Shown one piece after another: positions 30,519 through 41,240 of a DNA stretch of 64,000 nt. Within the stretch, counting starts at the first letter, position 1; the number at the start of each line of letters is the position of its first letter. A model generated the notes under the pieces. It searched no databases. It was not told the DNA's origin and worked only from the letters and a program-made list of their open reading frames with translations. The position numbers and the translations under genes are program-made. Source of the DNA: Bremia lactucae (Eukaryota; Oomycota; Peronosporomycetes; Peronosporales; Peronosporaceae); the NCBI RefSeq assembly GCF_004359215.1, contig NW_027152196.1:559662-623661 (forward strand). The letters run 5' to 3'.

Positions 30519-31690
30519 TTTGATATCACATGAAATCCTTCCCAAGACCCGCATTTCTGCATGTGTACGTGAGGATGAGCCTCAATATCGATTGGGCTCG
30601 TTCTTCCACCTCTCTAAAAATATCGTCGGGAGGTGGCAGGGCACTTGGCCGAGGAACTTGGAGAACAAGCCCTGGCCAGGCTCTTAAAAATCCTCTTGAG
30701 CAACATGTTGCTCAGTTGGAGCAGTTTGAGGCATTTATGCTCGGACAGCGGAGAGCTGCGTCCGAGATACAGAGCCATGCTGCGGCGGAGTCCGTCACTC
30801 ACTCTCAGGATGAGCTGGGCATGAGCAGGCTCGGAGCGAGGCTCTCAACAGAACTCTTCAGATGCTCTCAGCACGGATGCACCAGCCGAGGCCCATTCGG
30901 ATGGACCCGCCCAAGTTCGATGGAACTGCAGCGTACACGATTGTCCACTGGCAATGCGGAGTCGCGCAGCGCATTGAGGACGACAGCCGGAGGGTGTCGT
31001 ACGCTATGTCGCATATGCGCGGTAAGGCCTCGGAGTGGGCTTACTCGGCGCTTATAGCGGACAGAAAGGCGTTCCCTATATGGGCGATCTTTAAGACAAA
31101 GATTCGCGCCATGTACCAGCCGCCGAACAACGAAGTGTTGCTTCAGGCGCGCTTCTTTGGTGCGCGACAGGCGAAGCGATCTTTGCAAGATTATGTGCAA
31201 GAGAAGCACTTGCTGTCGGCGTCCATGACCGTAGGTCCGATACCGGAGCACATTAAGATGCCCACGTTAATGAACGGACTACGCATGGCCCATCGCGACA
31301 GGTTCTTTACAGAAAGGTGCCGTCGACGATGGAAGAGGCAATCCAAATTGCCTTCGTGGAGGAGCAATCATACAACAGTGCCTCGGCGACAGCTTGGTAT
31401 AAGCCTTCGTCCGAGAGGTCAGATGCCACTCCCATAGCGTTGGGTAATGCAGACGTTGCCTGCTATAAGTGCGGCAAGCGCGGTCATATGATGGCTTGCT
31501 GCTATGCCAGGGTCTTGCTGAGGCGAAGATGCCCGGCAAGAGGACTCCCCCCAAAGGGTAATTGCAAGAACCAGCGTGCAAGATGCATACGTTCTGCATC
31601 GACCAGGGACATGCAGGTACGCAGTAGGGGCGGGATACCCTACTGACGCGGACTCTGAAGCTACTGCTAAATTTAAGGTTGTCGAACAAA
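30519..31690 (+). pseudogene. gag, family C element W
   Basis: It matches gag of element Y: helical N-terminus, RMDPPKFDGTAAYTIVHW, RAMYQPPNNEVLLQARFFGA, SLQDYVQEKHLLSASMTVGP, then in another frame PSTMEEAIQIAFVEEQSYNS and a CCHC knuckle CYKCGKRGHMMACC (31462-31503). At least three frame changes occur (30690, 30860, about 31310). Codons that are stops in Y are sense here, so the two copies decayed independently. Confidence 0.8.
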
Positions 31691-32047
31691 TGGGTAACAC
31701 AGTCCCTAAGGTCTCGAAATTTCGGACCTCAACCCTGCAGGTCAATAGCGCTCAAGGACGAGGCTATGATCAGGTGATGACCCTCCTGGTCATTTCGGGT
31801 GCATCACAAAATTTTGTAAAAGTCGCGCTTTAAGAAAGAGACCGGCGATGTGGCGTGTTTTAGTCGCTTGGCCAGGATAACAAGCGAGAAAAGCCGACCA
31901 TTCGTTTAGCGAACGGCGCGCTTGTTAAGTCTGAGGGGGTTGAAGAAGAACTCGCTCTTATCTTTGGTGGCTTCTTTTGTAAAGAAGTTGTCGTGCTGGG
32001 TATGCGTAGTCCGTTCTTAGGGTGGGATCTTGATGTGCTCTGGTATT
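31691..32047 (+). pseudogene. Protease fragment, family C element W
   Basis: MTLLVISGASQNFVKVAL near 31778-31833 is the active-site region, with I-S-G in place of D-S-G. Further pieces (PTIRLANGALV-like near 31900, GMRSPFLGWDLDVLW near 32000) follow in other frames. The reading ends at 32047, where minus-strand gag sequence begins. Confidence 0.6.
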
Positions 32048-32345
32048 TTACCTACGGTAGGAGCCTATACACGCGCCTCTGTTGCAAACTTTTGCGATGA
32101 CTCTTCCCTGCGCGCACCAAAGAGTCTTGCGTGTAGCGTATTTGAGTATTCGGGCTGATCTGCGTACTTTTCTTAGAGACGCTTACGTAGTGAATGTTCG
32201 TCGGCCATAATTTTCGCGTCCGTCGATTTGATGCCTTATTGCATAGGTGCTTGAGGCGTTGGACATCATCCGGCTGTCTCTCGATTAGCTGTGCGACTCC
32301 GTATTGCTTCATTGTAAATTTCAGAAGTATCCTGCAGTTCTTGTG
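32048..32345 (-). pseudogene. Inverted gag fragment, family C type
   Basis: On the minus strand KQYGVAQLIERQPDDVQRLK lines up with KQCGVAPFIEDDSRMVSYAM of element Y and continues through the CKAS/KTKIRAMYQ region to a Q-A-R-F-G-A-like stretch, all strongly diverged. It abuts plus-strand protease of element W at one side and family D sequence at the other, so it is either a separate older piece or an inverted segment. Confidence 0.5.
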
Positions 32346-32439
32346 AGTGCGAGTACATTGTTTCTGTTCTTTCTGGAATTATTTTTTGGCTTCTAGGAAC
32401 GTGGTCTCAGTTTTACCTGGGTCATTTGGTCTCTTCACG

Positions 32440-32816
32440 AGAGGCAGAGCGCTCCACTTGGAAGCGCTTCTGACCAATCGAGTCCATCAATGGAAAATGT
32501 GGAGGATAAAAAGTCGGGTCCGACATACTTGTTGGGACCGACTGTACGTCAACGAGATCACAGTCGCGTCCTCTAGTGATTGCGAGAGGACGTAAATTAT
32601 GAGCGTGACCATCGTCATGACTTACAGACGACGGTAAACGGTGTTTATGTCGATCGGGTGGAAGGCCGAGCGCAGGTTGCAGTTAAGCAATTGGAAGCCG
32701 AGCGGTCGCTTCAAGCTCTTTGTAACGAGGTGACGAAAGCTTGTCGCGTGAGCGCATCCGTGAAGGATAAAGCGAATCATTTATCCGGGATGATCACTCT
32801 CGAGTCGGTGATTTAA
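32440..32816 (+). pseudogene. aORF coiled-coil end, family D element V
   Basis: Element V lies on the minus strand, so this plus-strand frame is antisense to it. From about 32580 it reads VNYERDHRHDLQ, then VYVDRVEGRAQVAVKQLEAE and RSLQALCNEVTKACR, which aligns with the family A coiled coil (YIERLEDRLKSAYSMLKYER at 46011-46388). It sits next to the integrase tail, exactly as in the other copies. The N-terminal blocks are missing. Confidence 0.5.
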
Positions 32817-32859
32817 TGCATTAATGAGTTGTTCAGTCCCAAAAAATTTCGCACTGAGT

Positions 32860-34130
32860 ACGGGCGGAGACGTCCGACGAAGAACGTAGGATGCGTTCGC
32901 ATTTAACGAAACGGCTTGATCGTGTAGCATTGCCTTGGCGGTGCAGCAAACGGAACGGGCCGGTATACTTGGGCAGGTATTTATTACTACCCACATTCTT
33001 TTTTAACATGTTTAATTAAATTTACCGTCGACAGTAGGACTAAATCGTGAACATAGAAAATGTTGATCTTCCATTTTACTCGGCATTCCGTTTCTGTCGG
33101 CCCTCCCCATTAGCGACGTGAATTTTTCCCAGAGCGGACCACTGCTACCCGAGTTAGCAGGAATCCTCCTGTTCACTCGCTCGGTGCGCACTGCGGATTT
33201 AGCATTCTCCTCATTAGTGAGAGCATTATTGTTCTCACGAGTATTGTTGCTGTCGATGCTGAGTATATCATATCAAAGTCAGCAACAGCCTCCTTGCTAT
33301 TGCAGAATTTATCTAGTACTCGAGCGATCCCCCTTCCGCTTGAACAAGAGTTAAATTTAACGAAGTGGGAATGTGTGGATGGCGTCAGCCAACCACGAAG
33401 AATGGTGTATTATTTGTAGAAGAACGGTGTAAGCTTGTAAAAGCATGCACTGAATTGTTAATTCAAAATTCTGCCATCGGCAAGAACTCACTCCAACTTG
33501 TAAAACGAGTGGAGAAGGCATCTCATCAAGGACACGATTCGCAAGTTCCGTCTGACCATCTGTTTCAGGATGAACAAAAGCTGACTTTTCCAACCGTGTC
33601 CAAGTAATTTAAACACGGACGGCCAGAACGCTGCCGAAAATCAGGATCACGATCCAAAACCTATTTACGGGGTAGACCACGAAGAAGAAATATCGTGTCG
33701 ATAAAGACACGAGCATAGCATATCAATGTGTTCGATTTAGGTACTGCAAAGATTCAATATCTTGCTGAATCGATCTTTGAGACAACAAAACTATCGCTCC
33801 TGTGTGCGTCTTCGGGGAATCCGAAGACGAAGTTCATTGCCTGCCACATTCTGCCAGAGATGGTAGATGGTTTGACGGTGCACGGAATGATGAAATACGC
33901 TTTGCCCATGTAAAAGCCTTGCAACCACGTATGTACTTGCGAATGAATTTATGCTGGTGAGGTTGTAGAAATCGCAAATACGTTAAAATAAGTCTTTTTG
34001 TATACACAATGCCCACTTATTGGGACTCGTACATAATACGTAATCGAAAATCGTTGTGCATGAAAATGACATGAGGCGTGTCGCCTGAATAATGACCCCG
34101 CTAAGTAGTGTTAACGACAGAACACTTAAG
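32860..34130 (-). pseudogene. Integrase, family D element V
   Basis: On the minus strand: a zinc-finger region remnant (34016-33834, KFIRKYIRGC), core pieces, HPETDGQTELANRVLDEM (about 33565-33515, the catalytic E region) and the tail (33000-32870, with the GYR/RRMRTHPT-type block). Frames change repeatedly. It belongs to the same element as the LTR at 37668-38262. Confidence 0.7.
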
Positions 34131-34229
34131 ATAGGTGACGCTGTTTGATTCACTGAGTCGGCTCGAATGCAGGCTTGCGCGATAGCGCTTCACCGACGAA
34201 AGTAAGTCGTCCTAATTTGTATTCACGAA

Positions 34230-35250
34230 GAAGTTGCACTTCGCGAAGAGTAACGATCCACTCGCTATTCTTTGCGATGAGTGTAAACTGTTTTTAGCCG
34301 TGCATAATGACGCATGGTCCGTGCAAACAATAAATGGTCTATCTCCTATGAGATAAACTCGAAATCTAGCCAGTCCTTATTATATGACAAGGAGTTTCTT
34401 GTCTTGCACTGATTGATTACGCTTGTTGTTGGAAGTTGACGCGACAATAGCTACGACGCACTTTGCGCCGTCTGTGTCATATTGTAGCTGATTGCGAGAT
34501 CGCGTTACAGACCCGCATCAAATGGTCGGTCTCGGTCTGCAATAGTGCATGACAAGAAACTCCTTGTCATGCACTGATTGATTACGCTTGTTGTTGGAAG
34601 TTGACGCGACTAATAGCTGACGACGCGCTCTGCGCCGACTGTGTCATATTGTAGCTGATTGCGAGATCGTAGGCGTTATGGCCATTATTCATTTTTCGTT
34701 AGCGAAAAGAAAGGTGTACTGATATTTCGGCATATTTGCCCGAACTACTTCTGCAAGTACGCCGCTAAGTCGCGTAAATTCCTAAGTCCATTTACATATT
34801 GGGGTATTTACTGCTGCGAACGGAATATCTGTTTCGCTTGAGGATCTGATAGAATCCATCCATAAGATCCACAACCAAATGGTGGTACTTTTTAACATGC
34901 CATCAATGATATTGCTGGTATTGGCGATTGAGTCGGTATTGTTACAGAATTGAACTCATTGAACGCATGCACAATCTGCCACCCTCCTGTTGCTTTTACA
35001 AATACAGTAGGTCAGAGAGCAATGTGAGGATGTTAACTCTCTCACAAGGCTCGCTGCTAAGCGATCGACAAAAAACTTATCGATCGCTAATACTTGTTCA
35101 TGAGGATGTGCCACTGCTCGCTCCATCACACATTCATAACACAGCTTTCGAACCTAATATCAGGTCGATCTCGTGTCGAGTGCCTCTATCCTTAGAATTC
35201 GCATATTACGGAATCAGGACACGCATCCTTGAATTCTATCATATCCTTTA
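34230..35250 (-). pseudogene. RNase H with duplication and RT fragment, family D element V
   Basis: RNase H sequence (CNQLQYDTDGA-like, VHDKEFLV-like) is present twice: 34386-34502 and 34551-34669 are copies of the same segment with 48 bp between. RT pieces lie at 34680-35250 (MDLMDGFYQ-like near 34850, RKATGG-like near 34990). The YxDD region is not seen, so part of RT has been lost. Confidence 0.6.
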
Positions 35251-36560
35251 CTGTATGATTTCGTTTCGACGACTTCTAAGATCAAACGTAAACCGCTCAA
35301 TCCGAGTGTTATGATCGAGGACACTTTCCCCATCGATGAGATACTGGAAAACCCATTCGTTCTTAGGAAATAGTATGCCTACCGAATTCGACGATGTACT
35401 CGTCATATGTGACAAGTACGCAGATCTGCTTGACTTTGCACTACGCGGATCACGCAAGGACCATTTCGGCTCTACCGTTGGCAATTAAGTTACCTTCGAA
35501 GGTAACTTCGGAGGCGCTATTTGATCAAGTGTATAAGCGCCTTCACTTGATCCATTGTTTACTAAGACATTTATTGTCTCAGTTTCCTCTTTAGCACTTA
35601 TTTTCAAAGGTGAGACCTGGGAACCTTTGACACTAGTTTCCGGGGACTTATTCTCACAGATTCGTGGGGACTTATTCTTTCAAGTTATATTTAAGGAATG
35701 CCCTTCCCAACTGCCTCAACCTGTGGTTGTGCTACCGCAGCGAGATCCTCTACGATCGACTCTTCAGTCGATCTAGGACTTTTGCTCTGTCTCGTAGACA
35801 TGCGTTTTGAACTTTCTTGGATGTTGCTGTTTGAGTAAGCATCCTTGTTTTGTACCACTCAACCAATTCAAGTGGTTGAACTTTGATGTTGCATGTGCAG
35901 TGCACAGCCGTCAATAACTATGTCCACGTCACAATAGTAGACCTTCGATGCTGCATGTGCTTGAGTACAGCCGTCGGAATCTAATTCCACAGTGTATTGA
36001 GAATTTACACTAAGGTCTAGTGCAGTCATGCTAACGACCCCCAAACCATAAGTGAGGCCATCATTCTCATTCGTAGGACATCCACACGCTTGTGGACGCT
36101 ACAAGACGTTATTCAGTTGGCCATTTGATGAACAAGTGACAGGTATCGTCACGGCTTAATGGTGCCAATTTATACATGGCTAGTGCTTTCTGAGCCTTGG
36201 TAATATAAGGATGACATCAAATTTGTCATCCAAAAATGTAGTACGATGAAATGAACATCGTACTGATTACCCTTCAAAGGTGTATTGGATAACAACTAGA
36301 CGTTTGTTTACTGTTACAGATGCGCCTGTTGCTAGGCGCACTGCCATCCTCATTAGAGAGATATCACACTTAACAAATTTGAGTCTGTGATCTTCTAGCG
36401 ATTGACGTCTGATGAAATTGTAAGACGCCCTAGAATCGACATGGGTCTTCGGTAGCAAATTATTGACACTTTTATTCTCAGGGTGACAATCCGCCACGCC
36501 GTTGCGATTTCGCAACAGCGTCGGATCCGCGTTCTCCGCTAATCCTAGAGAGGTCGATCT
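35250..36560 (-). pseudogene. Protease and protease-RT spacer, family D element V
   Basis: The protease active site region on the minus strand reads HVDSRASYNFIRRQSLEDHR (about 36450-36390), with D-S-R in place of D-S-G. Its end (LGLPWLRK-like, 36210-36170) and the CSSDG-type segment follow in broken frames. The spacer 35484-35248 corresponds to the LRSGKIKQICVL region before RT. Confidence 0.65.
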
Positions 36561-36579
36561 CTTCGCTCAGTATTTTTAG

Positions 36580-37560
36580 GCACTGGCCGTGCGGCATTAC
36601 ACCCAGAGGCGTAGTAGCTTATTTTTGACAACGATTACATATTTGTTATCGTTTGTGACTTGAAATGCAAGGTTTCTGGCTCTCTCCATACGAGAGATCC
36701 AAGGGTTTTGGGCCTCCGTTTTCTTGTCGTCTCGAAGGACGATAAACACCAGAGTGGACAAAAGCCATTTAAGACTGAAGTCCTCCTGTTCCGCTAAAGA
36801 GATCGCTTGGTCTAGCGAATCTAACTCTAGTTGGAATAGGTGGGTCTTAACAGGACCGTCTGTGAGACCTTTAATAGACACATTTTCCTGTGATTGTTTA
36901 TCAATTGAATGACTCACGACCCAACTGACCAGGTATCGTGTGTGTTGGGCATAAGCGTGTAGATCACGCTTGCCCTGCTTCAAATACAGGGGCTCGGGTC
37001 GAGCCCTAAATTCGACACGTGGCTACTCAAATGTTGGTCTGAGCCGGGTATTAAAGACCTCAAATGACCCAAAGCTAATAAGTCGTAAGGCCTAATATTT
37101 GGCGCGTCCTGCTAAGTTGGACATGCCAAATATAAATCTCGTCGCATCATCACTGATACGACGAGCTTCTATAATATCGTCTAATTTGACGAACCATCTC
37201 AAAAGGGAGTCGCGTTCGATTGTCTTAAACTTAGAGGTATCATTTTTTTAAGCTTTCGGGTCGACGCGGAAGCGTCGGCCCATCAGCACCATGTAAAAGC
37301 AGCTGTCGCAACAGTTCCAACTATTGAGCACCCTGTTCTCTCAACACCTCTGTGTTAAGAGCCTTGCTGGTAAAGCAAGGCTACTTTCTCTTGGTCTCCG
37401 TCGAGTTTGTTTTGAATGAACTCGGCTATGGCCGCATGCGCTTCATTTTTGTTCAGAATGAACAGCATAGCGCCAACGGCTGGCCCGCTTACACCGAACT
37501 CATTCATTTGATCGCTCTTCATTCAAGGTCACTCAAATGAGAAACATTTCACGCGTTGCG
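36580..37560 (-). pseudogene. gag, family D element V
   Basis: On the minus strand: an N-terminal helical block (37540-37350), core pieces, then KQGKRDLHAYAQHTRYLVSW and IKGLTDGPVKTHLFQLELDS (about 36980-36800), the end of the retrotransposon gag domain. A CCHC knuckle should follow but is not clearly preserved. Frames change at about 37000 and 37250. A primer site (TGGTGGCGCTTCGTAGTC, 37665-37648) lies between gag and the LTR. Confidence 0.7.
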
Positions 37561-37667
37561 TAATAACATTCTTGAGGGGCTTGGAAGCTCGGTCCTTCTT
37601 CATTTAACATGTTTATGTTGGATGGAACGTGCGTGGGCCGTTGAAATGACTACGAAGCGCCACCAGG

Positions 37668-38262
37668 TGTGACGGGGCACCTTTCACTAATACTGATAAG
37701 TACTAGTTAACCTTACACTGATAACAGTGTAAGCGAGGTGTCTTGAAACTTCAGGTACACAAGAGTACTGAGGACGGTTTCTTATGAAGCTAAGGGCCTT
37801 TAGCTTCAAAAGTCTAGACTAAGTCTTTAAATTAAAGAAAAAGTAGCACTGTATTTATATAATTAGTTTCTACGTAACGATCTTCTATCTACTAAACTTA
37901 TTGTATTAATATCTAAGTAAGTATGGCGCCTCCTTGCGCACCGCACAATCGTGTCTTGTAACGATTGGCGCGGTTGATTTAACACTCAAATCAACCACTC
38001 AATACAGCTAATGTATTATTGCATCAATAATACCAAATTTTGTATTCTTCAAACATTTAAGTCAAAATTAATAAATATTTTTTTTTGTTCTTCTTTGTTT
38101 ATTTCCTCTTTTAGGAAATATTAATTGTTTGTTCCTCTTTTAGGAAATATTAATTGTTGTTTCCCTTATAGGAAATAATAATTGTTATTCTTCTTCTAGG
38201 AAATAATAATTGTTATTCCTCTTATAGGTAATAGTGCTTATGTAACCGCACACCGCGTTACA
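37668..38262 (-). repeat. 5' LTR, family D element V
   Basis: In element orientation it starts TGTAACGCGGTGTGCGGTTA and ends AGGTGCCCCGTCACA. It is about 110 bp longer than the LTR at 24649-25134, chiefly because of the tandem array at 38111-38234. It is the left boundary of unique host sequence holding GH12-like gene 2. Confidence 0.8.
38111..38234. repeat. 28-bp tandem repeat inside family D LTR
   Basis: Four units of 28-29 bp (each like TAGGAAATAATAATTGTTAT plus a TTCCTCTT-type spacer) plus a partial fifth run from 38111 to 38234. The two other family D LTR copies lack the expansion, so it arose in this copy or sub-lineage. Confidence 0.8.
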
Positions 38263-39048
38263 GGGATCGCGCGTCGCGCTAGTGCAATGCGATTATTAAA
38301 TTCATGTTTTTTTTTACCACAGTCCAGCTGACCTTCGCACAAATAGCATGTTCTTCAATTCGTCGTCGAATTTCAGTTGTCCGCGGACCAGCAGTATTGA
38401 TCTGCGGCATCACCTATGGCTGCACTCGGCTGTTTGCCTGGCTTTACTCGATCTCTGGCGGGATGAATTGGCTGGTGCGTGTTGAGCGCAAATCGTTCGC
38501 AAATGATGTATTTAACTCTTGGCACCCGCTGTGCACGTGACGCTGCTTTTCACTTGTCTAAATGCTAATTTCCGAGAAAACATCTGACTTCTGCAGCCCA
38601 TGTGTCAAGCTCTTTTTATGATTTGCAACTTAGACACCGAACTTCTGATAACACGGGTTGAAAGCCTGCTTCTGTTCTAAATTTATGCACGGGATGGGAT
38701 CCTGAAGCTTTTCATAATTTGCTTAAGAAATTTAAACAAGCCACGATCTCAGAAAAGCACGAAATTTTCTTCCCGTCGATCCATAGTCTTGTCATATTTC
38801 GTTTTGTCCTCGACCCTAAGCCTCCATTTTTTTATATTTCGAATTTGGTTTCGGACACGTGACGGGACAAAGCAACCCATGTCAGTGATTCTCTTTTAAA
38901 TACAAGGAACCCAGTGCGACATTCGGCCCACAGACCGGCAGTACCGGTCTGTGTATAGAATGTAGCACTTGGTACACGCGAAAAATGAAGCCCCATTCGT
39001 TCGAGTGACGTCATTACTCGCCGCCAAAGCTCCCTCACATCCTTTTGA
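38263..39048. other. Unique sequence upstream of GH12-like gene 2; no gene called
   Basis: Short open stretches exist on both strands (for example about 38304-38540 plus and the matching minus strand) but none has a recognisable domain. A T9 run is near 38307. This is probably host sequence. Confidence 0.4.
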
Positions 39049-39061
39049 CATTAAGCAATTT
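39049..39061 (+). promoter_or_regulatory. Oomycete initiator-like core promoter of GH12-like gene 2
   Basis: CATTAAGCAATTT lies 20-32 bp before the ATG at 39081. It resembles the oomycete composite start element, an initiator (TCATTYY) with the flanking CAWTTT box. If transcription starts here, the ATG at 39081 is the first in the mRNA. Confidence 0.45.
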
Positions 39062-39080
39062 GCTTCCAATCCAACCAGCC

Positions 39081-39797
39081 ATGAAGAAGTTTTTCATTCC
39101 AATTGCCGCAGCCCTTGTCGCTTTGCCGTCATTTGGAGAAGCTACAACCTATGCTTGTGAGCGTGGCGTTAATGAGAAACAATCATTCAACATTACTAAT
39201 ACGGTCACGTCTGAAAAGAATCGCATGTGCTCCGCAGTCAAAGGTTCCTCGGAAAATTCCATCGAATGGACCTCCAACTTCGAAATCGTGGAAATCGATC
39301 CTTATCATCAGCCGTCGACGGGTGTGGCTCAGTATAAATTCGAATCGTTGCCTCTCCAGGATGTCAGTCAGGTTCCTGTGAGTTTCACATACAATTTCTT
39401 CAACACGTCCGCCATTTCCTCGGCTGTTATTATGACAATGAATACTCGGCGAGGTGCGGGTGGATCTGCGAGCTTCAATCATCTGGTAGTTCTGGCCTCT
39501 TACAATGGAGCACGGACTGTTACTTCTTCTATGGAAAAGGTCACTGCTGTAGTAGTGGACGACAACCTATTCGACGTGTACAAGTCTAAAGATGACGATG
39601 TAACCACCTTTACGTATCTTTCGTCCAAACCTCTAGATCATTTCTGTGGCAACTTCATGGACTTTTTTAAATGTCTTCCTGAGGGCAGCACCAGTTTTCC
39701 ACTGTACTTACAATCGATGAGCTTCGGCGTGGAGGTATATTCCGGCAAGGACTATTTCGATGCAACCAAGCTCGAAGTTAAGATTGAGAAACACTAG
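39081..39797 (+). CDS. GH12-like secreted protein, intact but lacking the catalytic nucleophile
   Basis: An uninterrupted 238-residue protein. Residues 1-20 are a signal peptide (MKKFFIPIAAALVALPSFGE), so it is likely secreted. The body follows oomycete GH12 (XEG1-type) enzymes: a Cys pair C26/C50, IEWTSNF (W63), VPVSFTYNFFNTS, SFNHLVVLASYNGA, DNLFDVYKSKDD and the C-terminal SMSFGVEVYSGKDYF. In active enzymes the SFNHLVVL strand carries Glu-x-Met-x-Trp; here the nucleophile position is N133 and the Trp is V137. The acid/base Glu appears kept (E218 in GVE). A second Cys pair (C189, C198) is extra. Hydrolysis is therefore unlikely. GH12 members act on plant xyloglucan and are recognised by host receptors and inhibitors; a non-enzymatic role such as inhibitor binding is inference. 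I chose ATG 39081 because no upstream ATG exists in frame. Confidence 0.75.
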   Translation: MKKFFIPIAAALVALPSFGEATTYACERGVNEKQSFNITNTVTSEKNRMCSAVKGSSENSIEWTSNFEIVEIDPYHQPSTGVAQYKFESLPLQDVSQVPVSFTYNFFNTSAISSAVIMTMNTRRGAGGSASFNHLVVLASYNGARTVTSSMEKVTAVVVDDNLFDVYKSKDDDVTTFTYLSSKPLDHFCGNFMDFFKCLPEGSTSFPLYLQSMSFGVEVYSGKDYFDATKLEVKIEKH

Positions 39798-40318
39798 TTT
39801 TAGATGAGTAGTGTCACTACAATAAGATTCCTCTTGCTTTTGAATGTAATGGCCGACCTCTTTGCTTTTTTGAGCCATCGAAACAAACTTCTAGTAATCA
39901 TAGTTGGCTTGCCAATACTTCGACGTGTACCACACTACATTACCTGTATGCACAGCTTTTTCGTAAATTAATCTTAGTTGGTCTTTTCCCTCGTTACGAA
40001 CTTTTCTAGATCAAAACACTGTCGTCCGGACGATCATACAACGACAATGGAAAATTACGCAGCAAGACGCAATTTTGCGACTGGTATGGTGTCAACAAGC
40101 ATCTTAAAGCTAGAATACTTTTTAATACATAGCTCACTTAATCATTTCGATAATGAAAATATTCGTTTGTCCTACTGCCCATTTTTTTGTCGACTATAAG
40201 ACCATTAGAGCAATCAAGTTCTGACAAATTTTGCAGTGGTCATAGCCTAAAGTTGAGATGCATACAAACCGCCAAGTGTTAAAATTCGATTGTTTTTCGT
40301 TTAAGAGGAATACGCCAT
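39798..40318. other. Downstream flank of GH12-like gene 2; no gene seen
   Basis: AT-rich unique sequence without a convincing frame. It ends at TACGCCAT, directly before the family C LTR at 40319. Confidence 0.45.
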
Positions 40319-40575
40319 TGTAACGAGCTAAAGTTGCCATGTTACACAGTCCCCGTTTAATACACAAAGTGTACTTGAGTGGATGGTCATTTACTTAAGT
40401 GAAGTAATTAGACCTACTACTTGGGTGTGGTACACATTGCGATCCACCCTTGTAAATGTGATGCTCATAGGTGCATTCACATTGAAAGGGATGACGACTA
40501 GCGTCATCCGTTACGCGAGGTATTCAGAAAAATACGGTCGCAATACATATTCGTCTATCTACAAAGATGACATCG
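40319..40575 (+). repeat. 5' LTR first half, family C element X
   Basis: It starts TGTAACGAGCTAAAGTTGCC and follows the family C LTR, including the GATGACGACTAGCGTCATCC hairpin, for about 257 bp. Then it jumps straight to RT sequence, so the LTR end, gag and protease are deleted. Confidence 0.8.
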
Positions 40576-40579
40576 TAAG

Positions 40580-40658
40580 TCGACACGACTTTTTGTGTGC
40601 GTAAAGCCACAGGTGGATGGCGCGTGATGCATGCTTACAATAAGCTGAACACGGCGAC
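40580..40658 (+). pseudogene. RT fragment, family C element X, split by insertion
   Basis: TTTTTGTGTGCGTAAAGCCA onward matches family C RT (compare 4868-4945, codons of RKATGGWR and YNKLNTAT). It is cut at ...ACACGGCGAC by the family A element and continues at 48324 with CATACCAGC. Confidence 0.75.
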
Positions 40659-41099
40659 TGTAACGGAGTGAATCGTTACATGTAATTAACACTTAAAGGT
40701 TGTTAATTAATATATTATCTAAAAGGTAGATAATGTTTGGAGAATATTACATAACACAGTAATACTCTAAAAGCTTATCCATTATTTAGATATAGACCAT
40801 TATATCTAGTTTCTCCGCGGTCCAGTCAGCGCTGGACGCGCGCAAAGAGAGAGACAGATAATACTTTTTTACATGTTTTGTATTAGTTTTTAATTAAGTA
40901 AGTATTAAATCGATAAAAACAGAAGAACTTTATTATATCAAAACAGTTTTCAATTAACCCTCTATAAAGCAAGTGTTTTAAAGAGAGTCCTCCTCTGCAC
41001 GTACTGGTGTACGTGAAGTGACGTGAGGCACCCCTCGCACTGAGGCAGTGCGAAGTGGTTTTGTACTGAAGCAGTAAAAGTCAGTAGTGCCCTTGTACA
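40659..41099 (+). repeat. 5' LTR of nested family A element
   Basis: It starts TGTAACGGAGTGAATCGTTA and ends GTGCCCTTGTACA. The primer site TGGTAGCACTTTGTAGTC is at 41102-41119. It is closely similar to the LTR at 2849-3287. Confidence 0.9.
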
Positions 41100-41240
41100 C
41101 CTGGTAGCACTTTGTAGTCCGTCCAAGGACCACAGTTCCATCATCTAGCATGGACATGTTAGATGATAAGAAATACACATCACGTTTCGCGTGTTAGCTA
41201 CTCCTTTCTAAGTGACATAGAAAGGAGTGCGGTCGCACGA

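Noticed and set aside
30868..31251. 127-codon minus-strand frame
   Set aside because: Antisense shadow of the family C gag core; the opposite strand has clear gag motifs.
38111..38234. A CRISPR-like repeat array
   Set aside because: The units are contiguous 28-bp tandem repeats with no unique spacers, inside an LTR of a eukaryotic retroelement.
38304..38540. 78-codon plus-strand frame and the matching minus-strand frame upstream of GH12-like gene 2
   Set aside because: No domain, no conservation in the window and low-complexity ends; both strands are open by chance.
39045..39080. An earlier start for the GH12-like gene giving 12 more residues
   Set aside because: Position 39045 is TTG, not ATG, and the signal peptide begins naturally at ATG 39081.
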